Below are positions 34,198-44,125 of a stretch of DNA of 64,000 nucleotides, piece by piece. The notes under the pieces were generated by a model. It did not search any database. It was not told the DNA's origin and saw only the letters and a list, made by a program, of their open reading frames with translations. A program made the position numbers and the translations under genes. How positions within the stretch are numbered: the stretch's first letter is position 1; every line of letters starts with the position of its first letter. The stretch is from an uncultured Methanospirillum sp. (GTDB lineage: Archaea; Halobacteriota; Methanomicrobia; Methanomicrobiales; Methanospirillaceae): the NCBI RefSeq assembly GCF_963668475.1, contig NZ_OY764544.1, positions 2,852,001-2,916,000 of the forward strand. Direction: 5' to 3'.

Positions 34198-35793
34198 ATG
34201 AGTACTGTGAAATTTAACGTTCTTGTCAGTGACGATCTTGCGGAAGAGGGTATAGAGATTCTCAGAGAGCAGGTGATGGTTGATGTGCAGATCGGTTTGT
34301 CTGAGGATGAACTGGTAGCAACTATAGAGAACTACGATGCTCTTCTGGTCCGCTCAGGTACGCAGGTGACCGCGAGGGTCATTGAGGCAGGCAAAAAGCT
34401 GCGGTTCGTTGGACGGGCCGGTGCCGGAGTCGACAATATTGATATGAGTGCCGCAACAAAACGCGGAATCATCGTTGCAAATGCACCTGAAGGAAATACT
34501 CTGGCTGCAACCGAACATACCATGGCAATGATACTCTCTCTCTGCCGTAATATACCGCAGGCAAATGCCTCAATGCAGGCAGGGGAGTGGAAGCGTTCCA
34601 AGTTTATGGGTGTTGAACTGAACGAGAAGACCCTTGGTATTGTTGGTCTTGGCAGGATTGGAAGAGAGATTGCAAAGCGTGCCTCTTCCTTTGATATGAA
34701 AATTATCGGATATGATCCATTCATCACTGCGGAAAAGGCCGCAGCGATGGGTATTCAGTCGATGAGCCTTGAAGATCTTTTCAAGCAGGCTGACATCATA
34801 ACAGTTCACACCCCCTTAATCAAAGAGACCCGTCATATTGTGAACTCACAGACCATCAAGACAATGAGAGACGGGGTCAGGATCGTCAACTGCGCGCGTG
34901 GAGGTATCATCGATGAGCAGGCACTTGCAGATGCAGTAAAATCAGGGAAGGTTGCCGGTGCTGCGATCGATGTCTTTGAGTCAGAACCGCCAAAGGACTC
35001 CCCGCTCCTTGGCATCCCGGGGATCATAACAACCCCACATCTCGGTGCAAGCACGGTTGAGGCACAGAAGAATGTCTCGATATCTGTTGCCAGGCAATGC
35101 CTGGAAGTCCTGAATGGTGGCAGTGCAAAGTATGTCGTGAATGCACCAATCATCCCGGCAGACCTTCAGGATTCCATTCAGCCGTTTGCAATCCTTGCCG
35201 AGAAGATGGGTCGCCTCCTTGTCCAGATCGCTGAAGGAAGAATCCAGAAGCTTGAGATGGTCTATGGCGGAGAACTTGGATCGATTGGACAATCATCAAA
35301 ACTGATCACCCACATGGCGATCAAGGGCCTGCTTGATCCTATTCTCCGGTTCCCGGTGAACATGGTCAATGCGGCAGTTGTTGCACAGGACCGTGGTATT
35401 GCTGTTTCAGAGACCCAGACTGCCGAGTCTGCTGGATACAAGAACCTCCTTACCATGAAGGTGGTGACTGATACCGGAGATCTCAGTATTGCAGGTTCTA
35501 TTCTGTACCAGGGTGGAAGTAGGATCGTCTCCATCGGTGGTTACACAATGGACATGATCCCTGAAGGCGCGGTCATCATCTCGCGTCACCTGGACAAGCC
35601 TGGAGTTATCGGACGTGCTTCAACGATCCTCGGTGAGAGCCAGATTAATATTGCTGGAATGCAGGTCGGACGATTCAAAGAAGGAGAAGAGGCGATCATG
35701 GTCCTGAACGTGGACAGTGATGTTTCTGAGGGTGTTATGGAAGCCATTCGTGGCATGCCTGGGATATATTCTGCAAAATTTGCACGGATCTAA
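34198..35793 (+). CDS. serA: D-3-phosphoglycerate dehydrogenase
   Basis: From the ATG at 34198 the protein has 531 residues; an upstream ATG at 34162 adds 12 residues with no similarity to the family. It catalyses the first step of serine synthesis (3-phosphoglycerate to 3-phosphohydroxypyruvate). It has the N-terminal domain (NVLVSDDLAEEGIEIL), an NAD-binding domain (GIVGLGRIGREIAKR, then catalytic Arg in NCARGGIIDEQAL and His in TTPHLGAST), an intervening domain from about 320 and a C-terminal ACT domain (ISRHLDKPGVIGRASTIL) for serine control. This is the long type I form. It is transcribed alone downstream of purF, 91 bases apart. Confidence 0.95.
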   Translation: MSTVKFNVLVSDDLAEEGIEILREQVMVDVQIGLSEDELVATIENYDALLVRSGTQVTARVIEAGKKLRFVGRAGAGVDNIDMSAATKRGIIVANAPEGNTLAATEHTMAMILSLCRNIPQANASMQAGEWKRSKFMGVELNEKTLGIVGLGRIGREIAKRASSFDMKIIGYDPFITAEKAAAMGIQSMSLEDLFKQADIITVHTPLIKETRHIVNSQTIKTMRDGVRIVNCARGGIIDEQALADAVKSGKVAGAAIDVFESEPPKDSPLLGIPGIITTPHLGASTVEAQKNVSISVARQCLEVLNGGSAKYVVNAPIIPADLQDSIQPFAILAEKMGRLLVQIAEGRIQKLEMVYGGELGSIGQSSKLITHMAIKGLLDPILRFPVNMVNAAVVAQDRGIAVSETQTAESAGYKNLLTMKVVTDTGDLSIAGSILYQGGSRIVSIGGYTMDMIPEGAVIISRHLDKPGVIGRASTILGESQINIAGMQVGRFKEGEEAIMVLNVDSDVSEGVMEAIRGMPGIYSAKFARI

Positions 35794-35824
35794 TTTGTGA
35801 ATACAATAACTCTGAAACAATAAT

Positions 35825-35832
35825 TTTTATAT
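35825..35832 (+). promoter_or_regulatory. TATA box of tRNA-Val
   Basis: TTTATATA lies 34-41 bases upstream of the mature tRNA 5' end, the same spacing as for the tRNA-Gly gene in this window. That supports both calls. Confidence 0.6.
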
Positions 35833-35865
35833 AGTCGTCCCCCCTACATTGTAAGGCACAACCGG

Positions 35866-35939
35866 GGGCTCGTGGTCTAGCTGGTTATGACGTCGCCTTG
35901 ACATGGCGGAGATCCTGAGTTCGAATCTCAGCGAGCCCA
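35866..35939 (+). tRNA. tRNA-Val(GAC)
   Basis: The acceptor GGGCTCG pairs with CGAGCCC, the anticodon stem TCGCC/GGCGG (one G-T pair) encloses TTGACAT (anticodon GAC), and the T-arm is CTGAG-TTCGAAT-CTCAG. The discriminator is A at 35939. No encoded CCA and no intron. Confidence 0.97.
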
Positions 35940-35940
35940 C

Positions 35941-35960
35941 TTTTTTCAATTTTTGTTTCA
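35941..35960 (+). terminator. T-rich terminator after tRNA-Val
   Basis: T-runs (TTTTTT, then TTTTT) follow 2-17 bases after the tRNA. This is the usual archaeal oligo-T terminator pattern, as after tRNA-Gly at 1888. Confidence 0.5.
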
Positions 35961-36051
35961 TCAACTTGTATCTTATCTTGCTGGATATTTCTGGTAGATA
36001 AGTCGGCAGGGTTTACTCTGAACTGTGTAAAAAAAGTCGGGTGAAGAGAGT

Positions 36052-37236
36052 TCAGGTGAAAAGGGGAATTCGTGACAATGCCATTCCCCCATAATTTTTA
36101 TTGAGTTCCTCAAAGATTGTCTCACCATAGAGAAACGCGAAGATGTAATCTGCCATCACTTTCGGATCCACATCGGTGAACTTCTCTGGGTAAAGTGCCT
36201 TGCCAATAACATATGCATTGATCAGATCTGATTCGTGATCTTCACCATACAAAGCAGTCGGCAGGAGGCCGTATACCTCATCCTGCCGTACAGCCGGGAG
36301 TCCGTTAATCGACTCGCTCTTCTCTATATCAGCGACTGCACTCTCCTTCAGTGACCACGTGGTCATGTCAAGGAATATGGCATCTGGTGCCATCCTGATG
36401 AGAGCCTCTTTGGGAATGCTAAAGGCTCCTGAAAGACTGTTCTGGTTTCCATACTCCTCTGCCATATTGTGTGCCGGTATCAAACGCAGGGGCATATAGA
36501 TGGAAGTAGTCGAGAACAACCCTTCAGGATTTGGAGTTGAATATCCCCCTAGATATGATTTTTTCTGTTGAAAATCAGAGATCGTTGAGGTTCTTGCCTG
36601 AAGATTTTCTGTGACCTTATCAAAGAATCTGATCACTTCTTCTGCCCGCTCTGTCTTCCCCAGAACGAGGCCCATGATACGAAGTGAATAATTCATCGCG
36701 TTTCTGCGGTATGAAAGATCACCATCCTGAAGTACTATTACTGGAATTCCTGTCCGCCTCTGCAGTTCATCTGCAGAAATCTGTGGATTGTCTCCCATCA
36801 GAATGATTAGATCCGGACGAGAGTTCAATCCGGTAACTCGTGATGGTTCAATCGCGTCCGTAACTTTTCCGGCTGCAGGAAGGGTTCTGATCTGCGGATT
36901 TGCAACAAGGTATGGAAGAGGAGCCGGTGATACGGTATCCCGCTCTACCTGATCTGCTGCTACTGCTTTTTCGGTTTCCCGGAGATATGATAGGTATCGC
37001 ATGCAACCGGGTCCTGAACAGAGGATGTGAGTGATGTTTCTGGGCACCGTAACTTCTCTGCCAATAGCATCTGTAAGTACAATTCCGCTGTTGGTTGCGG
37101 CAATGTCTTCAAGATCAATTATGGATGGACCTGGTATAGACTCAGGAGGCTGTGCTTTTTCTGTTGAGGCACATCCGGATATTAGGACTCCGATAATTAT
37201 GAGTAACCCTGCCATAATCCCGATATGATAATCCAT
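36052..37236 (-). CDS. Metal-chelate/cobalamin-type ABC transporter binding lipoprotein
   Basis: From the ATG at 37236 (MDYHIGIMAG) there are 394 residues. The frame extends 37 codons further upstream, but that part has no signal-peptide character and runs into the divergent manC region. A hydrophobic leader ends in a lipobox-like LISGCAS, so the protein is probably a lipoprotein outside the membrane. The mature part is a BtuF/FepB-type helical-backbone binding protein (DAIGREVTVPRNITHILCSG, RPDLIILMGDNPQ, IPVIVLQDGDLSY). No permease or ATPase gene is adjacent, so the transporter partners must be elsewhere. Ligand (iron chelate or corrinoid) unknown. Confidence 0.85.
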   Translation of the reverse strand: MDYHIGIMAGLLIIIGVLISGCASTEKAQPPESIPGPSIIDLEDIAATNSGIVLTDAIGREVTVPRNITHILCSGPGCMRYLSYLRETEKAVAADQVERDTVSPAPLPYLVANPQIRTLPAAGKVTDAIEPSRVTGLNSRPDLIILMGDNPQISADELQRRTGIPVIVLQDGDLSYRRNAMNYSLRIMGLVLGKTERAEEVIRFFDKVTENLQARTSTISDFQQKKSYLGGYSTPNPEGLFSTTSIYMPLRLIPAHNMAEEYGNQNSLSGAFSIPKEALIRMAPDAIFLDMTTWSLKESAVADIEKSESINGLPAVRQDEVYGLLPTALYGEDHESDLINAYVIGKALYPEKFTDVDPKVMADYIFAFLYGETIFEELNKNYGGMALSRIPLFT

Positions 37237-37315
37237 CGTTACACCTGTATCTATCACTTCAGTGTGTGAGGATTTGAGTATAAGGGAGAAGAGTTGATGA
37301 TTGTACGTGACAGAT

Positions 37316-38680
37316 ATGTCAGAGATGAGTGCCGTCTTTTCAGTCATCCTTGCCGGAGGTGTTGGAACCAGGCTCTGGCCCCTCTCCAGAACCCAGTACC
37401 CGAAACAGTTTCTTCAGGTTCAGGGTCATTCTCTTTTCCAGGAAACATACCTGCGAGCATTACGCCTATCAGATCCTGAACATATTCTCATCGTCACCAA
37501 TGAGATCCACCAGTACCTGGTGAGTGATCAGGTTACAGAACTTGGGTTTTCGATTGATGATGAACATCTGCTCCGTGAGATTGAAGGACGCAATACCCTC
37601 CCTGCGATTACCTGGTCGGTACGGGAGATTCAAAAGGAATCTCCTGATGCAACAGTGGTTGTGTTCCCAAGTGATCACAAACTTGATGATAAGGCGATTG
37701 ATGAAATACGTGCTGCAATTGACCTCGGAAAAGACAACCTTGTTACCTTTGGAATATGCCCAACTACCCCTCACACAGGATATGGATATATTGCTCCAGG
37801 GGATAAGATAGGTCCGGGGTTCCGGGTCAAACAATTCAAGGAGAAACCAGACAAGGAAACCGCCGAGACCTATGTCTGTAATGGATATCTCTGGAACAGC
37901 GGAATGTTTCTCTTCTCTGTCGGTGTTTTTCAGAAAGAGTTGAACCAGTATCAACCAGAAATATCCGCAGCATTTGAGTCACCTGATCTGGTGTATCAGG
38001 ATCTTCCCTCTATTTCCATTGATTATGGCCTTCTTGAACATTCTTCCCGGGTGGTCACGGTCCCCCTCACTGCTGATTGGACAGATCTTGGCACATTTGC
38101 AGCATGGTACGATGTTTCTCAAAAGGATGAACATGCGAATGTGGGCTCCTATCAGGGGATTGATTCATCAGGGAATTTCATCAGCACCGGTGATCGGGTT
38201 ACAGCCCTTATTGGAATTGAAGATACCATCGTTGTAGATACTGAAGATGCCCTTCTGGTCTGCAAACGGGATATGGCCGAACGGGTTGGGGACCTTGTAA
38301 AAAGACTGAAAAAGCAGGGTAATCCTATTACCGAGTTTCACCGGACAGTATTCAGACCTTGGGGATCTTATACGCAACTGGAGGAGACGGTGGGATATAA
38401 GATCAAACGTCTGAATGTCAACCCTGGAAAACGGCTCTCACTACAACGTCATCATCACCGTTCTGAGCACTGGGTGGTAGTTCATGGAACTGCCGATGTG
38501 CAGCTTGATGGAACTCACCAGTTTCTTCGGCCCGGTGAGTCTACCTATGTTCCTGCCGGTGTGATGCATCGGCTTTCAAACTCGGGAAAGATCCCTCTTG
38601 AGGTTATTGAGGTTCAGATAGGAGAGTACCTTGAAGAGGATGACATTGAGCGGACAGAAGATGATTTTAAGCGGGTTTAA
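37316..38680 (+). CDS. manC: Mannose-1-phosphate guanylyltransferase / mannose-6-phosphate isomerase
   Basis: About 454 residues from the ATG at 37316; another ATG at 37325 and a TTG at 37301 are alternatives. It makes GDP-mannose from mannose-1-phosphate and GTP, and the C-terminal domain may interconvert fructose-6-phosphate and mannose-6-phosphate. The nucleotidyltransferase signature GGVGTRLWPLSRTQYPKQFL is near residue 15. The cupin-type isomerase domain near the C-terminus shows RPWGSYTQLEE and QRHHHRSEHWVVVHGTA. It opens the glycan region and supplies mannose (and, when gmd was intact, deoxysugars). It is convergent with aglB, with only 16 bases between. Confidence 0.94.
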   Translation: MSEMSAVFSVILAGGVGTRLWPLSRTQYPKQFLQVQGHSLFQETYLRALRLSDPEHILIVTNEIHQYLVSDQVTELGFSIDDEHLLREIEGRNTLPAITWSVREIQKESPDATVVVFPSDHKLDDKAIDEIRAAIDLGKDNLVTFGICPTTPHTGYGYIAPGDKIGPGFRVKQFKEKPDKETAETYVCNGYLWNSGMFLFSVGVFQKELNQYQPEISAAFESPDLVYQDLPSISIDYGLLEHSSRVVTVPLTADWTDLGTFAAWYDVSQKDEHANVGSYQGIDSSGNFISTGDRVTALIGIEDTIVVDTEDALLVCKRDMAERVGDLVKRLKKQGNPITEFHRTVFRPWGSYTQLEETVGYKIKRLNVNPGKRLSLQRHHHRSEHWVVVHGTADVQLDGTHQFLRPGESTYVPAGVMHRLSNSGKIPLEVIEVQIGEYLEEDDIERTEDDFKRV

Positions 38681-38696
38681 TACCCAAAAAAAGTTT

Positions 38697-41159
38697 TTAA
38701 GAGATCTGTTTTTCTGAAACCTCAAACGTTTCTCCGGTCTGGAGATTCTTGTATGGTCCGGTTGCATGAACTCCTGTTGTCTCCCTGTCGGTTGAGTAGG
38801 GTACGGTGAATGTACCGTTGGCACTCTCCTGCCGGTATGTAAACGTGCGTCCCTGGTTGCTGACAACCGGGAGTTCTATTGTCCCGGTTCCATTGATCTG
38901 GTATCCTGAAACCCTCTCAAATATTTTCACACTGTGCATTTCCGCGAGTTCATCTGATGCTGTGACTGTTGGAGACTCATAAATCAGGCGATAATGGGTG
39001 AGTGCTGGGACTGTGGTAATCGGGTGGGTATATTGAATAGAGACAAGATCGGTACCTGGAGTAAGTGGCTCTGAAGCTGCTTTTTTAGCTTGTTCCGGAG
39101 TGAGGGTTGTTATTTTAGAGATAGCAGGAACTTTCTGGCTGCCGGTCTGCATCTCTCCATACTGAACAAGACTGCCCCCCGTGCTGTTTGTCTCTGTACC
39201 ATCAAAGATGTAAAGACGCGATACCATGGACGTGAAGAACTCTGGCTTTAAGGTAAGAACTGGATCGTACTGGTTCGGGTTGTTTTTTGATTGCTGATAG
39301 TAGTACTTCTGATATTTGTCTCTCTCATTCTGTCCATGCGCCCAGAGTGGCAGCGATGGGTACTTGCTGTTGATCATCTCATAGTCGATGATCACATACT
39401 TCGCCCCCATCTTTTCCGCAAGAGAATCTGCTGATTTTTCATCTGTTGAAACCAGGAATTGTGCGACAGGGGGGACATTATTCTGGAACGGGGTTGTGAT
39501 GGGAATGCGCTTGGCAAGGTAGGTGATCCAATGTCCATAATCCCACCATGATAACACTCCATACGAGTTGTTCGGATAGGAAAACCCGTCTTTGTTATAT
39601 ATTTTCAGGTAATCAATTTCTGTATCCGGTGAGTTCTTCTCAAGCCAGGTCAGGGCACCAGCCCAGTCATCGTTCATCCCAATCATCTGGATTTGTTTTG
39701 TTCCGACTTCCCAGGTGATCTGGGCTGAAAGGGCTGTAATAATCAGGATGATAAGGCCAACAACAATCAAGGGCAGGTTCTTCTGAACCAGACTATTACC
39801 TGGTGTCTTCTTCCCTTTTCCTATGCTCTTTGGTTCGACGGTTTGCCTGGATATGAGAAGATCCCAGGTAAATGCCAGGGCAATCGATGTGAAGAGGACC
39901 ACGATTACTGCTGCGTAGTACTCATATCTGAGATGAAGAATTGTTGATATCAGGATGACGAAGGCCCAGATGAGTATACAGAGTTTGATGGCATCATATT
40001 TCTTGTATGTCTGATATGCAGTCAGAATGAGGCCAATGACCATGAAAAGCAGGGCGATATTGAAGGAGTGGTAGGCCCGGGTAAGGTCCCACATCTGCAT
40101 CTCATTAATAAAGGTGTCTTTGTAGGAGAAGAAGAAAAAGTAAGAGAATCCCGTGGATATCGTCTGAACAATAGATGGTACTATGACCGAGGCGATTGCG
40201 AATACTATTGTTGGAGTTCCAATAACGACTCCCCAGAGATACGGCGCCGGTTTATTCTGAGTTACATGAATTGATACGGTCAGGAAGATTGGTTCGATGA
40301 TGAGTGCGAGAGCTAGGAGAAGGTGTGTTGGCGTATACTGGGCTAAACTCATCCCTTCGTTGTGGATCCCGGTGAGGGCAAAGAGGATGATGAAGACCCC
40401 AAATAGTATTACATGAGCGATTGTCAGTGATTTGAGTGACTGTTTGTCTCTTGTCAAAAGTGCATGGACTGCACAGAATCCCCCTATGATTCCGGCAAAA
40501 AGGACCATAGTCGGGATGTTCATGATCCCAAGGTAATACATGAGACCCGCAAGCACTGAGTAAAGGATAAGATTGTGAGATTGCCTGCCTGACTTCTCGT
40601 GTTCAGCCTCTCGTATGATCAATACATAACACAAGATAAAAGCGGTTGAGAAGAGTACTTCCATGAAATGGTGATCGAGGTACCCGTAAAATGATCGGTA
40701 CAAATATTCTCCAGCGATCACTGATATGAGACATGCCGCGATTAGCCCTGTTTTGCGATCTGCCACGGTCTTTCCGATCATGTAAAGAATCGGTATCATA
40801 ACCAGAGAGAGTGCTGGTGGTATCCATGATACCACTGTCATGATCTCATTGCGGGTTCCCGCTCCGAGGAGCATAGCGATAGCAGCTGAAAACATCGGGT
40901 AAAGGGGGCCCCAGTCATTGTCTTTTCCAACCGGGAACCCGTTCATGGGATCAAACCAGGGGTACGAAGGAAAATTTGAAGTGATAACTTCGATCAGTCG
41001 CATGTTATACCAGGGATCCATGAAGATGAGTTTTGGTACCGGACCGCTGGTGAGTTGCTCCATAGGAAGGAGACGGAGCCACAGGCCGAAAAGAGCAAAT
41101 ATAATAATAATTGCTAAAATGATGACAGTATTATTCTGTTTTATCCTGGTGAGGTCCAT
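38697..41159 (-). CDS. aglB: Oligosaccharyltransferase AglB (STT3 family)
   Basis: An 820-residue membrane enzyme that transfers a dolichol-linked glycan to Asn in Asn-X-Ser/Thr on the outer face of the membrane. There are about 12-13 transmembrane segments up to residue 480, with an acidic first loop (FMDPWYNMRLIE, near 46) that binds metal and the SWWDYGHW signature near residue 538 in the soluble C-terminal domain. A late beta-rich region extends to the end. The divergent neighbour, a family 2 glycosyltransferase with membrane helices, starts 192 bases away. Sequon-rich exported proteins at 18-21 kb are likely substrates. Confidence 0.95.
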   Translation of the reverse strand: MDLTRIKQNNTVIILAIIIIFALFGLWLRLLPMEQLTSGPVPKLIFMDPWYNMRLIEVITSNFPSYPWFDPMNGFPVGKDNDWGPLYPMFSAAIAMLLGAGTRNEIMTVVSWIPPALSLVMIPILYMIGKTVADRKTGLIAACLISVIAGEYLYRSFYGYLDHHFMEVLFSTAFILCYVLIIREAEHEKSGRQSHNLILYSVLAGLMYYLGIMNIPTMVLFAGIIGGFCAVHALLTRDKQSLKSLTIAHVILFGVFIILFALTGIHNEGMSLAQYTPTHLLLALALIIEPIFLTVSIHVTQNKPAPYLWGVVIGTPTIVFAIASVIVPSIVQTISTGFSYFFFFSYKDTFINEMQMWDLTRAYHSFNIALLFMVIGLILTAYQTYKKYDAIKLCILIWAFVILISTILHLRYEYYAAVIVVLFTSIALAFTWDLLISRQTVEPKSIGKGKKTPGNSLVQKNLPLIVVGLIILIITALSAQITWEVGTKQIQMIGMNDDWAGALTWLEKNSPDTEIDYLKIYNKDGFSYPNNSYGVLSWWDYGHWITYLAKRIPITTPFQNNVPPVAQFLVSTDEKSADSLAEKMGAKYVIIDYEMINSKYPSLPLWAHGQNERDKYQKYYYQQSKNNPNQYDPVLTLKPEFFTSMVSRLYIFDGTETNSTGGSLVQYGEMQTGSQKVPAISKITTLTPEQAKKAASEPLTPGTDLVSIQYTHPITTVPALTHYRLIYESPTVTASDELAEMHSVKIFERVSGYQINGTGTIELPVVSNQGRTFTYRQESANGTFTVPYSTDRETTGVHATGPYKNLQTGETFEVSEKQIS

Positions 41160-41351
41160 GTTATTCCAGTGAATTATGATACTGATTGGGGGAAATAAGT
41201 TTCAGGATAGAATGCATGTAACCTCGAATGGACAGTTCAGAATAACTAATAGCATCGGAAGAGAGAAGTATAGTAATATCAGAGATCAGGATTCTGGTCT
41301 TTGAGTATCCTGCCATTGTGGGGGATATTATTTTTAGGAGTAATCCAGCCA

Positions 41352-42494
41352 ATGAGTCCGGTTCTATCGATCATTATCCCTGCGTTAAACGAAGAAAAAA
41401 CAATTGGGGCCTGTATCAAAAAAATAAACGAGGGCTGTGAATCTGCTGGTATCTCTTATGAGATCATTGTTGCGGACTCTTCAACAGACCAGACTCCCGT
41501 CATCGCTTCAGAGATGGGAGCCCGGGTTATTCACCCCCAAAAACGAGGATATGGGAATGCCTACCTGGCCGGATTTGCACATGCAACAGGTGACATCATA
41601 GTCATTGGTGATGCTGATAATACCTATGATTTTCGTATTATTTCTGACTTAGTGCGACCAATCAGGCAGGGAGATGCGGACATGGTCATTGGGTCCCGGA
41701 TGACCGGTACAATTTTACCAGGTGCGATGCCTGCTCTTCATCAGTACCTGGGCAATCCCTTACTTACGCGGCTTTTAAATTTCGCCTTCGGAACCAGGTT
41801 TTCAGACTGTCACAGCGGGTTTCGTGCTATTAGGAAAGATGTTCTTGAGCAGCTATCTCTACATACTGGCGGAATGGAATTTGCATCTGAAATGATGATA
41901 GAAGCAGCAAAAAAGAATCTGAAAGTTGCTGAAATTCCTATCACATATTATCCCAGGGAAAGCCCGTCCAATCTTCACAGTTTTGCCGATGGCTGGCGAC
42001 ATGTCAGGTTTATCATGCTTGAAAAACCTCTCCCGTTTCTCGCCGTTCCGGGAGGACTTTTTGCCCTCTTTGGGCTTGTGATGATGGGTTTTGTCCTCCT
42101 GAGTTCACATGGTTCGGGATTTCACTCCTTTATTCTCGGTGTGGTTTTTCTTACCGGTGGATTTCAACTGGTGATGATGGGTGTTGCCCTTAAAGCATAT
42201 GCAGTGACAAACGGCTTTGATGTCTGTGGAAAGTGGTTCAGACCAATGCTCCGGTACCGGACCCTTGAGTATCTCCTTTTTGGTGGTGGTGTTCTTATCG
42301 TATTAGGGCTGGCTAATGGAATTAGTATTATGTATGACTGGATTCACCGCTCGTTTGGTGAATTGTCCCAGGTTATGGGTGCCCTGTTAATTCTTTGTAG
42401 TATTATTCTAGGTCTTCAGATGGTCTTCACTGCAATTTTGGTGAGCATGATGCTGCTCCGGTGTGATAGAGATGGGTGTGATTTGATCCCGTAA
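41352..42494 (+). CDS. Family 2 glycosyltransferase with C-terminal membrane helices (dolichol-P-sugar synthase-like)
   Basis: 380 residues from the ATG at 41352, which has AGGAG 11 bases upstream; the longer frame to 41301 is unsupported. The GT-A catalytic domain occupies residues 1-230 (SIIIPALNEEKTIGACIKKI, VADSSTDQT, the DADNTYDF metal site near 97, a GSRMTGTILPGAMP loop, DCHSGFRAI). Four transmembrane helices follow (FLAVPGGLFALFGLVMMGFVLL onward). This is the layout of DPM/AglJ/AglK-type enzymes that load the first sugar onto dolichol phosphate. Divergent position next to aglB supports a part in lipid-linked glycan assembly for N-glycosylation. The sugar is not known. Confidence 0.87.
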   Translation: MSPVLSIIIPALNEEKTIGACIKKINEGCESAGISYEIIVADSSTDQTPVIASEMGARVIHPQKRGYGNAYLAGFAHATGDIIVIGDADNTYDFRIISDLVRPIRQGDADMVIGSRMTGTILPGAMPALHQYLGNPLLTRLLNFAFGTRFSDCHSGFRAIRKDVLEQLSLHTGGMEFASEMMIEAAKKNLKVAEIPITYYPRESPSNLHSFADGWRHVRFIMLEKPLPFLAVPGGLFALFGLVMMGFVLLSSHGSGFHSFILGVVFLTGGFQLVMMGVALKAYAVTNGFDVCGKWFRPMLRYRTLEYLLFGGGVLIVLGLANGISIMYDWIHRSFGELSQVMGALLILCSIILGLQMVFTAILVSMMLLRCDRDGCDLIP

Positions 42495-42977
42495 AAATAG
42501 GATTAACTTATACGAACACTTGCCTGCGTCAGGTCCAAATTATTAATTCGTCTATCTCTGTATGCGTACGACTCACCATTTTTTCATCCTTTCTGGATTC
42601 CAATGAATTGGATGAATATTAAATGCGTTTCTGATTGCTCTACAAATTATCGATTTTTATAGTCTGGGTTATCTCTCTATTAATTATCTCTATTTATGGT
42701 TATTTTTGCTAAATAACCCCCATCTGATCCTAATATTTTGTCGATTAATATCAGGGGGTGAAATGGCATTTATTTAAGGAAAAAGGTAAAAAAATCGTTT
42801 TTATATGGTGGTAAAATAACAATATCCTGATGAGACGTATTCATACCTGCCCTGGATGGAGATCGACCAATCTCGTCATTCCATTTTAGCAAGCATTTCT
42901 GGGATCCATCTCCCCTTTGGATGCGTAGTAGGGTTTCGGATCAAGTATTACCCTGCTCTACCTATATGTAAGAAACC
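42495..42977. other. AT-rich non-coding interval, likely promoter of the glycan cluster
   Basis: This 483-base stretch has no convincing gene; the short frames in it have no coding character. It is clearly AT-rich, and TTTTTATATGG near 42797-42807 is a TATA-like candidate about 175 bases before the next gene. No repeat or RNA is recognised. Confidence 0.4.
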
Positions 42978-44057
42978 ATGCGATGTGCTGTATTCCATGA
43001 TTATTTTAGCTCAATTGGTGGAGGTGAGCAGGTTGCAACTATGATGGCATACTGTCTCTCAGCTGATTTGATCACAACAGAGTGTAAAGAAACAGCGTTA
43101 CCTAAAAGTCTTGGGATCTCTATTCATTCGATTGGAAAGATTATTCCCTTTCCGGTTTTGAAACAGATGTCTGCTGCATGGCGCTTTTCCAATGCAGATT
43201 TGACCTGGTCATATGACTTTTTTATATTTAGTGGGAATTGGGCCCCGCGTGCATCTAAATTGCATCATCCTAACATATGGTACTGTCACACTCCTGTACG
43301 TGCTCTCTATGATCTTGCTGAACTCTTTGAGCAACGGTTGCCTTTTTTTTTCAGACCTTTTTATCGTGTATGGGTAAAACATCAACGTATTATTGACCAG
43401 AATGCGATTGCAGAAGTTAATGAGATAATAACTAATTCTCACAACACTGCATCCAGGATCCGCCGTTATTATGGCCGTGAGGCACGGGTTGTTTATCCTC
43501 CTGTTGATTTGGACCGGTTTTCATTTAAGGAATCTGGGAAATTCTGGCTATCAGTAAACCGGTTGTACCCTGAAAAACGTATAGAACTTCAGATAGAGGC
43601 GTTTCGTCAGCTTCCTAGGGAGTCACTCGTAATAGTCGGTGGGGCAGGAAGCGGTGATCATGCAATACGCTATTCAACAAGAATTGTGGAGAACCTCCCG
43701 AGGAATGTGAAGATACTTGGATCTGTACCATCAGAAACACTTACCGATTTATATGGCACTTGCCGGGGATTGATCTGCACAGCAATAGATGAGGACTTTG
43801 GAATAACACCGTTGGAGGCTATGGCCTCAGGTAAACCTGTGATTGCAGTTTATGAAGGTGGATTTAAGGAGACTATTATTCATGGAGAGACCGGCCTGCT
43901 CATTGAGCCAACAGTACAAGCCATTATTGCAGCAGTTCAGGTCGTCGGGAAGGATCCGACCAAATACAAAAATGCATGTATCCAGAGGGCGAAAGAGTTC
44001 GGCGGAATTGAGCGGTTTTGTAGGGAGATTCAAGAAATTGTCTCCACAATTATATGA
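42978..44057 (+). CDS. Family 4 glycosyltransferase (copy A)
   Basis: A 359-residue GT-B enzyme. It starts [23 protein letters not shown], with the Gly-rich acceptor loop, and the nucleotide-sugar domain has [75 protein letters not shown]. The EDFGITPLE motif is the ExFGxxxxE signature of family 4. It has a close relative at 45348 with the same motif order, and the pair flanks a dead gmd gene. Given manC and gmd remnants, transfer of mannose or a deoxy-mannose is plausible but not shown. Confidence 0.9.
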   Translation: MRCAVFHDYFSSIGGGEQVATMMAYCLSADLITTECKETALPKSLGISIHSIGKIIPFPVLKQMSAAWRFSNADLTWSYDFFIFSGNWAPRASKLHHPNIWYCHTPVRALYDLAELFEQRLPFFFRPFYRVWVKHQRIIDQNAIAEVNEIITNSHNTASRIRRYYGREARVVYPPVDLDRFSFKESGKFWLSVNRLYPEKRIELQIEAFRQLPRESLVIVGGAGSGDHAIRYSTRIVENLPRNVKILGSVPSETLTDLYGTCRGLICTAIDEDFGITPLEAMASGKPVIAVYEGGFKETIIHGETGLLIEPTVQAIIAAVQVVGKDPTKYKNACIQRAKEFGGIERFCREIQEIVSTII

Positions 44058-44125
44058 GTTGATGGTGAGATTATGGAAAAATCACCGTTTTAAGAATGAA
44101 AGGTTTTTGGTTTCTTAGTGTTGAT

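Noticed and set aside
42856..43044. 62-residue frame before glycosyltransferase copy A
   Set aside because: It overlaps the true gene start in another frame and lacks coding character.
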